The notes under the pieces: model-generated | Databases searched by the model: none | Seen by the model: the letters and a program-made list of their open reading frames with translations, nothing else | Told to the model about the DNA's origin: nothing | Source of the DNA: Agarophyton chilense | Lineage: Eukaryota; Rhodophyta; Florideophyceae; Gracilariales; Gracilariaceae | Assembly: GCA_030374765.1 (NCBI GenBank) | Contig: JARGXX010000077.1 | Span: 1-64,000, forward strand | DNA length: 64,000 bases | Direction: 5' to 3' | Program-made: the position numbers and the translations under genes | Shown: positions 55,451 through 64,000 of the stretch, piece by piece | Layout of the letters: each line of letters begins with the position of its first letter | Position numbering within the stretch: position 1 is the first letter of the stretch

Positions 55451-56428
55451 TCAGAAGCGCTTTCGGCTCAAGCAGACGCGGTCGCCTATGCGCACGAAGC
55501 ACACTCCTGCCGTGACTGGCAATAGATTGACTCCGAAACGGTTTTTGGTGAGGGTCCGTAAAGCGGCGGTAGGCTGCTTATTTGGCAATGAATCCGGAGT
55601 GCCTGTACTCTGGTCGATTCTCGGCACTTGGCAGCGATCACAAGGTTTCGGTACCTTAAACGCCGTATCACCCACCGTGATTTCCGCCCAATTGTTTTCT
55701 TCGAAGGGTTTCATGTTATTACCATCTATCACGACATTTGGCCGGAAGCGTTCCATCGCGAGGGCGGGTATTTCAGCGTGCTTGCGTACCGATTCACGGG
55801 ACCTTTCCGTGACGAGTAACAAAGGAAAGCCGTCGGCGAACGAGACCACATGCTCTCCGTTTTTGTCGTCTCTGGCAGGGCGCCTATGGTTATCTGGCAT
55901 GCGGACGAGGCGTAGATCGGGCGTGGATAGCGCTGCGCTGAGCCAACTTGCAACTGCATCCCCGCAGTCAACAGCGTCAGGCACGACGTCTTGCCAGACT
56001 CTTACCACTCGGCGGTGTGCATCGTCTTCTGGGTAGTCAGCTGGAAGAACGAAATCAGGATTGCCCGGGGCGGTGAGCACAAGCTTGCCCGACTCGTTCC
56101 AAAATGGGCGGATGGTGGCCATTCGTGGCAGTTGTCGCTGCGTCTGGAAAGCTCCATCGAGTTCGCGCACTACCATGAGCATGCGGTCATGGGCCAGGCC
56201 GCGTGGTGTCACCTCGGCGCTCGCAACTCGGATACCGCCGCACCCTTTGATCGGGTAGACAAATAGGTCCCGTACAACCGGGCAGGCCTGGGAAACGTGA
56301 CGTTTTTTCCCGTACACGAAACCAATCGCCATCGCCGCCGACAGCACAATGCATGTGTAAGCAGCAATAGCGAGCATCGGCAGGCTTAGAACTTCTGCGA
56401 AAGACGAGCTCGAAGGGCACGTAGACAT
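55451..56428 (-). CDS. MOSC-domain protein, mARC-like molybdenum enzyme
   Basis: A 325-residue intronless gene. Residues about 12-38 are a hydrophobic N-terminal anchor, as in mitochondrial amidoxime-reducing component (mARC), which sits on the outer mitochondrial membrane. Residues about 50-170 form the MOSC N-terminal beta-barrel (LFVYPIKGCGG, LAHDRMLMVV, RQLPRMATI). Residues about 185-325 form the MOSC domain (RFRPNVVIDG, PFEENNW, then PCDRCQVPRIDQSTG). C263 or C266 should bind the molybdenum cofactor. mARC reduces N-hydroxylated compounds and nitrite with cytochrome b5. The start gives the expected anchor. It looks intact. Confidence 0.88.
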   Translation of the reverse strand: MSTCPSSSSFAEVLSLPMLAIAAYTCIVLSAAMAIGFVYGKKRHVSQACPVVRDLFVYPIKGCGGIRVASAEVTPRGLAHDRMLMVVRELDGAFQTQRQLPRMATIRPFWNESGKLVLTAPGNPDFVLPADYPEDDAHRRVVRVWQDVVPDAVDCGDAVASWLSAALSTPDLRLVRMPDNHRRPARDDKNGEHVVSFADGFPLLLVTERSRESVRKHAEIPALAMERFRPNVVIDGNNMKPFEENNWAEITVGDTAFKVPKPCDRCQVPRIDQSTGTPDSLPNKQPTAALRTLTKNRFGVNLLPVTAGVCFVRIGDRVCLSRKRF

Positions 56429-59055
56429 TTTTGTTCAGTTGTGGAATTCGAATAGATGGAAGGATCGAAGGCGGAAAGACTTTTGTATAATGAGCAAGCG
56501 GAGAAGAGGCGCCTGACGGAGAGCCGCTGGTTGCAGAGCAGCGTTTCGTTTCTACCAGTGCAGGCGTAGAAACAAGGCGCAGGCGGTTGACACATGAAGC
56601 TGTCAGCTGAAGCCCCGTAAGCTCACGGTTCTCAGTATGAAGCTTAGGTTCTCAGTATGAAGCTTAGGCACTCTGCAATTAGAATGAAACCCAGCAAGTT
56701 GCGAGTGAGCACACACCCCGAGGTGTTGACGAAAGCGTAAGCTCTGTAGTCGTGACTCTTTAGAGTCAGACGCCAACGGGACGAGCGAAACTTAATTTGA
56801 AGTACAGTTACATTACCTTGTGCGCTTCAGACGCTTTGCTCGACCAGGTACAGCTGCTCCACGCGAAGGCACAGTTCAAAGGCGCGCTGATTGTCTGACC
56901 TACGAATCTAACAAGGACGAGTTCATATCCAACGGAAATTTTCCGTATTCATCATTGGGCAAAGAACCCGTTGACAGCGATGTTTAAAATGCACATCTAG
57001 CTAGAAATTAAACGTGAAAAACACAAGTCGCAAACACTAATTAGATAATCCGCTGAGAAAATGTATGTGAAAGCTTGATATCCAACGTTTCGACTTGAAA
57101 CCTTAAATATCCCTTCTCTCCTTATCTCCCTCTATTTATGGGTATTCATTTGAGATATATCGAAAACCGAGTGCAGATAACGGGGCAAGAGAGGAGCAAA
57201 GTTGGGTCCCGAGCCATATGCTTATCGCACAAAAAAAGACCGATCGGTCGATTTGTCACTGTATCACTCTCGTAACGGGAGTGATACAGTGACAAATCGG
57301 TCCTTTTTAGTACTACAAGAGCGCTACTAGGACGCGTTTCGGAAAACTGGAAGAAAGTGCACATTTCTGGCGCTTTCTGGCGAACGGCGCCGACTGTACG
57401 AAATATGAAAAGGGAGATATTATCACGATCTATTGGCGGCACACGGTGCATGAATCAAGAGTTTGAGATCGGAAGGATCAAGGGACAAGAGGCGATGAAC
57501 ATAGTCGCAAACAGCTGAAGCAATTGAAAATGGAAGTCGGCTGGATCTCACGCTTCTTTTCAAAATGACGAGGTACAAAGGTAGCTCAGAGAACGTGTGA
57601 CAACAGCAAATATTGGATTCTGGCTCTTTCATTTGATACGGCTTTACATGTGTAGAAAATATTGCATATCTACCTCATGAGGCATTTGTATCACCGTACC
57701 ATAGGGTACAATGCCTACAGCAAAGATGCCCGTTTTTTTTGCCACGAATCCAAATGCATGATCCGTTTTGTTTTTAGGTGAATGTTCGAGTTATAATTCC
57801 CGAAATTGGCGCACAACGATGAGCGGAAAAGGGCGCTCAGGGCTTCCCCAAGGTATACGTTTAGACTGTTATCTTCGTAGAAGTACGAATCAAACATTTT
57901 CTGGACGTTGACATTTCTGTAGCTAGCGTAGTGTCTTCTCGTTCTGGTTCATTTTACTTGTTAGGCTATGTAGTCGCCCCATTTTCGCGAGACCACCGTT
58001 GGCCTTTAGCCTACCGGTAATAAAAATGCAATGATTTTTTACACAAAACGTAAATTTTCTAGGGTCTTTGAGTTGAGAATGAATGATTAGCTCCTCCGAG
58101 CTTTAAGGAAAGAAGTCGAGTACACGGATGTGTTGAGGAAACGGAAGGAATTTACTCTGCGTTTGGGAAAACTACACTTCGGAAGATTTGTCAACGTGGA
58201 CGTGTCTTTCTTTGCCCTCTCGAATAACTCCTCCTACCTGCTAGCATCTCACACGAAACCAATCACAGCCAGGATATGAGTTTGACGGCATTTGACTGCC
58301 TTTCACAGTGCGGGAAGATTTTGATGATCATCGCTGTAAGCAGGTCGGACAATGCAGCTGATTACGCACAGACGGGAGTAGTCGGGTGTCAATGAATTGT
58401 GCAGTTATTGATAGTCAGTCTCTGAGTCAACGAGAGTCTTTGATGACCAGCCAATTAGACGAATGAGTCTTTATGAGAAATCGCACGGAATTAAAAGCAC
58501 CAAATCATTGACGTGGACGACTCTTGACCAAACACACCCGTAGCGAATGCTCGGTCGCAGTGTCAAAACCAGGGGCGTATCGGAAAGGCAGGTTAATAGC
58601 GTAAGCAAAGCCAAGCTTCCATCTCGAAATGTGCATAGGGGTACTAGCTCTCAGCACAGTCGACAGTTTACCGATGAGTATTCAGCAGATCCTGGTTGTT
58701 AATCTCTGAGGGTATTACGCGCGATAGAGATGAAAGGGAAGGTGAATGCTAAGTAAGAGAATTAGCAAAAAAGAGCAGTGACATGTTTCAGATAAGGCTT
58801 TCGCTGCGAGATAACCACGGGAGATGAGTATGCAGTCAGTGTTCCATAACGTTTGATCGAATGTGTAAGAACGATAATGTGGTGTGGCGGCCAAGCCATG
58901 GAGATGTTTCATGCTCCGTAGCAGAAAAGGTTGCCAAGAACTAAAGACCCAGAGAGAGTACACTGTGTGAGGATTGTTACTGCTTCAGGAGGGGAGACGT
59001 TCTCGCCAGCCGCGGCACCTGGTCATTGTCCCATCTGGATCAAAAGCGGTGGCGC
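56429..59055. other. Intergenic region
   Basis: No convincing gene in 2.6 kb. Contains a 20-bp direct tandem repeat (GGTTCTCAGTATGAAGCTTA at 56627-56646 and 56647-56666) and a long hairpin (57249-57299). Probably 5' region of the MOSC gene on the left and 3' region of the helical-repeat gene on the right. Confidence 0.5.
57249..57299. repeat. Perfect 21-bp-stem hairpin
   Basis: CGATTTGTCACTGTATCACT plus C at 57249-57269 is exactly complementary to 57279-57299, with a 9-nt loop TCGTAACGG. The bases just outside also pair in part (GACCGATCGGTC is itself a 12-bp palindrome at 57239-57250), and a T run follows at 57303. It could be a MITE-like foldback, a structured RNA or a small-RNA precursor. 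Confidence 0.9.
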
Positions 59056-60045
59056 TTATAGTTCCGAGACAGTTAGTATTGTTGGAGACGAAAGACATGC
59101 AAGTAGGTCTACACATCGGTGTTGCAGGGAAACGTTGTCAGCAAAGAGTGACGAAATCTCTACAATGACGGCACTGGCGTCCGATCGCAAAAATTGTAGT
59201 AGCACTTGCTTTCGAGAAAACACCACTTTGAGGGCATCCATCGCAGCAATGGTGTGAGTGAGATTGCGCGAAGCCATTATGTCAACGCTGTTGAGGATAG
59301 TTGTGACGTCACAAGGGCTGAGGGAGAACGTGTCGGAGTGCAAGTCGGCTCGCTCACATGCGTCGACGGTGAGAGCGACAAGATGAAGGAGAAGCGGCCA
59401 CAGTTGGGTGTCCAAATCAGGGGACCGCAGGCAAGAGAGAGCTGTGCTAAGCAACGAGTGCGCGCGGTTGGCAGCGTGCCGGGGCATTATGCGGGCGCAC
59501 TGCTCGTCGCGCAAGACCGTGAGAAGGTTTTCGAGGGCACGGCTGGGTTTGTTGAGCAACGAGACGGAGTCCATGACGGCGCACATGAGCGTGGTGTGAT
59601 GAGCGGTGAAATTGGGCTGATCGGATGCGCGCAGGGACGAGAGCAAGTCGGGAAGTAGGGCGGCGACTACTTGGAAGTGATTTTCGTCAGGGTGATGGAG
59701 CACGGCAAGAAGCGGGGAAAGGATGGCGTGCGCTAGGCGCGGATGCGGAGTGGCATCATGGAGCAAGCGCGCAATTTGTGTCCAAGCGTCATGACGAACG
59801 GCGTGATGCTGATGGTCGAGTTGACGAAAGGCGGGCGGTAGTTCGAATGGCTCGGCAGGAGGATGGTCTTCAGAGAAGGAAAGTCGGCGACGACACTTGG
59901 CGGGGGTCTCCGACAAGGCAAGCAGAGAGCGGCGCTTCTTGTCGTCGGGGCAACGGAGTGGGGCGGGCGGTGGCGCAGAGACTCTTCGCGAGCTTCCGTT
60001 GAAGGGAAAAGCCTGCGGCGGGGATACCGGCGTGCAGGGGGCCAT
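59056..60045 (-). CDS. Helical-repeat (HEAT/ARM-like) protein of unknown function
   Basis: 329 residues from the ATG at 60045; the frame stays open upstream but becomes Arg/Cys-rich low complexity, so this inner Met is the better start. Residues 1-70 are disordered and Pro-rich, with several S/T-P sites (TPVSPP, SETPAK, SFSEDHP) that could be CDK targets. Residues about 80-325 are a chain of amphipathic helices (HDAWTQIARLL, ILSPLLAVL, LLPDLLSSL, LLSTALSCL, LLHLVALTV, VVFSRKQVLLQFL), as in HEAT/ARM or TOG/CLASP-like arrays. I cannot name the family. Reading frame intact. Confidence 0.65.
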   Translation of the reverse strand: MAPCTPVSPPQAFPFNGSSRRVSAPPPAPLRCPDDKKRRSLLALSETPAKCRRRLSFSEDHPPAEPFELPPAFRQLDHQHHAVRHDAWTQIARLLHDATPHPRLAHAILSPLLAVLHHPDENHFQVVAALLPDLLSSLRASDQPNFTAHHTTLMCAVMDSVSLLNKPSRALENLLTVLRDEQCARIMPRHAANRAHSLLSTALSCLRSPDLDTQLWPLLLHLVALTVDACERADLHSDTFSLSPCDVTTILNSVDIMASRNLTHTIAAMDALKVVFSRKQVLLQFLRSDASAVIVEISSLFADNVSLQHRCVDLLACLSSPTILTVSEL

Positions 60046-62837
60046 TGATGGGGGAGAGCAGAGGGCGAGAACGTAGGGCGGATGGCAATGAGAACGATGA
60101 GGGTGTAGCGTGGAGGAAGACGGGAGGGAGGCGAGCGGAGCGATATAGGCATTAGTACGATGGCTGCGCAGGGTTGTTTGGCGCCACGCGGCGCACGCGT
60201 GGCAGTTCAAAATCAAAAACAGGAGTGATGGGGGTGTGTGTGGGTCGGTTTTGAAAAAGCGCGCGCTTACCGCCAACTGGCTGTGGCGCGCGACGGCGCT
60301 GCGCTGGACAGCGGTGTAAATTGAAGGCCAACTGCTTCCAACTGCGCGGCAGCGCCGCTTGCTGGCAGCACCGTCTAGATAGCGTTGCGCGCAGCGCTCG
60401 GCGACGCCGCCGTCCAACCGCACACCGCGCGCAGGCGCATCTGCTGTGAGGCAATTGCCTCTGGTGCCCCGCCGCCAGGCACACCGCTGTCTGTCCACAG
60501 CCTGCCGCCATACTGGCCACCCAAGCCCCGCCTCTATCAAATCCGCGCGCGCCCCTTCGTCTGCTGCCCACCCGTAGCCCGCCGCTGCCGTCGCTGGCTT
60601 GCCCCGACGCCCTCCCCCACCCCCCTCGTGCTTCCCACTCCCCCTTCTCTATCTCCCGCCTGCTACGCTCCTTGTCCCAGTCATTCCGATTTATTTCCCG
60701 CCTTCGGTTGCCCAACCCCAATCTCCTTAAAAATGCTGTACACACACATCGCTTCATATTCGCCGTACGTTGCCAGTTCGCCCGCCTCTCCGCGCCCCAC
60801 AGCTACCTCTACCGGGGCCGTTTTTTGCACTTGTATCGTTAGCCCGTCGCCTCAACCCCTTTTCCGACGCCAACGTTGCAACATCTCTTGTCCGATATGC
60901 AATCTCCATCTACCCTTGGTAGCTGCACTCACTGACATCACCACACACCGTCCCGTCCCACATCATCACCCTTTTGTGCCCTCTTCGTTTGTCGCGCTCC
61001 TCGCTTCAAGCTGTGATTTGCACACCGGTTTAGCCAGTGTTATGGCTCCCTTTTTTTTCACTGGCGTGTACCGCCAATCAGTCTTATGCCCACTCTCCAC
61101 ACTCCGAATGCCGCTACCCATGTAAGCATACCACCTCGTCTTCAACCAAATCTATCCTTTGGGCCTATGTTTCTCAGTCGCCACGCCTGACTGTGTACCA
61201 ATCGCTCTCACTAATTCCTGAGTTAAACTCACCCAGCACGCTTACCACCCACATTCCACTCTCGCCATCTCGATCACGTGCAACTTGCCTCGGCCCGAGA
61301 CTACTCCTCGTGTGACCTTTTCTAAAACCCGCCGCTCACCTTATCTGTCGCGGCAACCACTTGTTTGCAACGTAGCACTTCCCGCTTCCACTCAAAAGCG
61401 ATTATGTAAGCAGAAACCCATTCAAAGCCTGTCCATAAACAATAGGCGACATGAGCCACAACTAGATCTCACCCAAGCTCCCGTCGTATGCTCCTGTAGC
61501 TCTGTCTAGTACAACCTCTAGTGCAAACAGAGACGCATGTCCTTGAGACAAAAGTCATCGCACTGAAAGTCGCGCGACTGATAGATAGACCTCGAGATAA
61601 ATTTGGCAGGCCCATCACGGCGATATCCCCTATCCCGGGCTGAAATTACACCCTAACCTTTCCTACTGTCTCTCGAGATTCGGGAACATGGCGGCGCTCT
61701 TCAAAATTGTTCAAAACAAATCATACGCTGACCTCTTTTCGCTTTTTGCTCCCGAGTCGTAGAAGATCCCAGTGGGTTCGGTGTATCTACTGTGCCCCAC
61801 ACCTAAATAATTGACTTGCTTACTTCCTAATACAGCAGAGAGCTTGCAATTTCCCAAGACCACAATAACCGAGAACGTTGTGACAGCACAGGAGTGGTCT
61901 TTAAAGATTTACACAACTCAATCAACTCATGGTACAAAGGTACTTTAACCGATAAGTTGCAGCTAGAACTTTGAATAGACATGCAAAGCCCAATGCTGTC
62001 TGCAAATGTCTAAGCAGAAATTATCTGCAGCCCCGTGCGTAACAAAGAGGTATTTCATGGTCACTGAATAGCTTTTTGAGCCACAATGAGACGTATTGCA
62101 TCGGTGCGGCATCTTGCTTACATCTAGCGAGTTCGAAGGTTTAATACAGTGGCTTGGCCCGTGACGTGTATACCAATGAATCATACTGCACACAAAAGGT
62201 TAGCAATTGCTACTCCTATCCAGTCTCTAGTCTAGCTAGTGTCTTTATGAGGTTGAGCGACAGGCGCGGCACCTATGGACACGCACCCCTTCAGGAAAGG
62301 GATACAACGAAGATATGAACCGGCGCCCCCTGATGAGTTGGTGCGACGCTTCTTGCCTCAAATTATATCTCCAACTTATACAACGAGGGAATACGAATCT
62401 GCAAATCATTCGATCACTCGATCTCATCCATGGTTCGTTCATGTTCGATCAGGCCAACCAATTTTTTTCCTCGACAGGGACGCAATCATGCAACCACTGC
62501 TGAAATGTACAGATTATACTAGTCGTTTCATTCGAATTTAACACACTTAGCCTAAACACTATAAACATACAAGATGACTGGCGCGCACTACCTCTCTGCT
62601 AACATACAATCCTGTGCAGATACAACTCCAACTACATCTAGAACAGGGAGCACATCACCACCCATGATCCCCTCATGTCCTCGCTGTCCTGGCGATATGG
62701 GATCCATCCCCCCTGTATCACGTCATTTCGTGTCGTCTGATGCTCTCCTGTATTCTAAACAGTTCTGCATGAGAGGTGACTGACACACGAAGGGTACTTC
62801 ATGAATTAACGGAATTAGCTGAACTGAGACAATGTTC
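60046..62837. other. Intergenic region
   Basis: 60046-60760 is GC-rich and probably the promoter and 5' region of the helical-repeat gene. A C-rich plus-strand open frame (60385-61125) is compositional, without motifs. 61100-62837 shows no convincing gene; it should contain the 3' UTR of the kinase. Confidence 0.45.
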
Positions 62838-63947
62838 TCAATCGAAATGGAGAAGTTCCATGATGTTTTTCAGTGTTTCCGTGATATCAGAAAAGTGCGG
62901 ACGCATTTCCATTTGTTGATGCCAGCAAGCCTGTATAAGTGATTTAATCTCAGAGGGGATTTCGTCGTCGCGCTCAAACGACGGTCTTTCCCCTCTGAAC
63001 GCGACCTTTTGCATAAGCTGTACCGGTTCGACGGATCGTCCAAACGGGACTCTGCCACAGAAAATTTCCCAACAGACAATCCCAAAGCTATATACATCCG
63101 CTTGCTGCAGGTATGGGTTGCCGCTTATTACTTCCGGGGCCATGGTTATCAGAGATCCGGTGAGACCTCCACCGCCAGGAACAAGTGACTGCTGAGCAGA
63201 ATTAAGCTTGGAAAGACCAAAATCGATAATAGTGCCCTTGAAAGTGCCATCATTTTGTTGCTCGACAAGAATGTTCTGGGACTTCAAGTCACGATGAAGT
63301 ACAAGTGGTTCTCTCCCATGTAAATACCGCATCCCAAGGGCGATGTCTTTCGTGAGTTGGAGTTTTTGTCTCAGGTTCAGAGCAGCTCTCCGCCGTCCAT
63401 GTAGCAATTCAAACAAACTGCCCCCATTGATCAGGGAACTTACAATGCAAAGGGGATATCTTGGGTCCACGCAGGCACCCATGTACAAAAGACAGTTAGG
63501 ATGTCGAATAGATTTCAGCAAGGAAACCTCTGATAGAAAGCGCATACGGTTCCAAGCCATATCGGCCCCATCATCCGCTGCAATGGAGTTTTGAACGCCA
63601 GCATTAATATTTCCCATCATACTATCGAATTCAGGTTCAAAGGACTCGCCATCCTGAAGATATCTGCCTGCAGGGGCGCCTCCCTGAGCTGAAGCGCCTT
63701 CCAACGAAGTCGGTGCAACTATAGTGGAGCCATCACTGTTCAAAATGAGCTGCGGACCAGATTTGAAGACCTTGACAGCAACTGGAGAATCAAGCCACGT
63801 GCACTTCCATACAGTGGCGAATGAGCCACTTCCGATTTGGCGCTTGAATTTGAGCTCATTGAAGTCAATTTCGAAGCTTCCGATTGCTCGATCTGTCAAG
63901 GTGCGTCGAGAACGGCGGCTGCTACGCGTCGGAGAAGAAAATTCCAT
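62838..63947 (-). CDS. Raf-like (TKL-group) protein kinase, probably 5'-partial
   Basis: 369 residues from the first ATG in view. The frame remains open to the window edge, so the true N-terminus may lie further upstream. Motifs: IGSGSF glycine loop (38-43), VAVK with K59, E140 in the alpha-C helix, HRDLKSQN (218-225; D220 catalytic), DFG (242-244), MAPE (269-272), DVYSFG (284-289), RP near 349-350. The set and the HRDLKSQN/GSLITMAPE wording are typical of Raf/CTR1-like MAPKKK of the TKL group, which phosphorylate Ser/Thr. About 70 extra residues (roughly 63-133, Gly/Ala/acidic) sit between beta-3 and the alpha-C helix, an unusual place for an insert. No introns. Confidence 0.9.
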   Translation of the reverse strand: MEFSSPTRSSRRSRRTLTDRAIGSFEIDFNELKFKRQIGSGSFATVWKCTWLDSPVAVKVFKSGPQLILNSDGSTIVAPTSLEGASAQGGAPAGRYLQDGESFEPEFDSMMGNINAGVQNSIAADDGADMAWNRMRFLSEVSLLKSIRHPNCLLYMGACVDPRYPLCIVSSLINGGSLFELLHGRRRAALNLRQKLQLTKDIALGMRYLHGREPLVLHRDLKSQNILVEQQNDGTFKGTIIDFGLSKLNSAQQSLVPGGGGLTGSLITMAPEVISGNPYLQQADVYSFGIVCWEIFCGRVPFGRSVEPVQLMQKVAFRGERPSFERDDEIPSEIKSLIQACWHQQMEMRPHFSDITETLKNIMELLHFD

Positions 63948-64000
63948 TTGCTCTCTTTGGTAAGATGCGGAGGACGAGCGCTCACTATCCTTCGAAGCTT

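Noticed and set aside
60385-61125. 246-codon plus-strand frame opposite the helical-repeat gene's 5' region
   Set aside because: Pro/Cys-rich product of a C-rich strand, no motif; better explained as promoter sequence.
1-64000. tRNA, rRNA genes and CRISPR arrays
   Set aside because: No cloverleaf with a GTTCRANYC box, no rRNA-like sequence and no regularly spaced repeats were seen; the 51-bp minisatellite has no spacers.

Overview
The window reads as one end of a nuclear chromosome, or an arm rich in mobile elements, from an intron-poor eukaryote. It carries a broken copy of plant-type ferredoxin-nitrite reductase, a broken Polycomb E(z)-type methyltransferase, a mARC-like MOSC protein and a Raf-like (TKL) kinase without visible introns. 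This suite points to a photosynthetic eukaryote with few introns; a red alga is my best guess, inferred from gene style and not proven.

Layout. (1) 1-15577: a head-to-tail array of a 5.91-kb subtelomere-like unit. Each unit has a promoter block with a TATA box, a long helicase gene and a tract of telomere-like CCCCTAAA repeats. Two and a half copies are present; only the third (8844-13097) is open throughout, at 1417 codons. Its protein appears to be a tyrosine-recombinase-like domain fused to a RecQ-like SF2 helicase and a CCHC zinc knuckle. An extra tandem copy of the 858-bp promoter block closes the array. The C-rich strand orientation puts the telomere to the left. (2) 15578-23.8 kb: two Ty3/Gypsy-type fossils facing opposite ways, the first cut off exactly at the array border. 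(3) 24.1-26.3 kb: a decayed CACTA (En/Spm)-type transposase. (4) 26.3-39.6 kb: mostly decayed DNA, with a SAM-methyltransferase pseudogene, a 51-bp minisatellite and a strongly G-rich strand. It also holds an unidentified frame with HxD...H features of 2-oxoglutarate oxygenases, between CTAGC-rich inverted repeats. (5) 39888-46275: a whole-length but decayed Mutator-like element (MULE) with ~280-bp terminal inverted repeats, a 9-bp target duplication, a Ulp1-like protease, a MULE transposase core and a SWIM-like finger. (6) 47.6-49.7 kb: pseudogenes of an E(z) methyltransferase and of ferredoxin-nitrite reductase. (7) 51.05-53.64 kb: a third, old Ty3/Gypsy fossil, then a 1.6-kb AT-rich tract. 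(8) 55.4-64 kb: ordinary gene space with a MOSC/mARC-like protein, a helical-repeat protein and a Raf-like kinase, all on the minus strand.

The most notable feature is the helicase-recombinase unit. A gene with all the signature positions of a tyrosine recombinase beside a complete RecQ-type motor sits in a tandem array that carries telomere-like repeats. It could be a selfish subtelomeric element or a chromosome-end maintenance system. Domain calls rest on motifs read by eye; no database search was possible.
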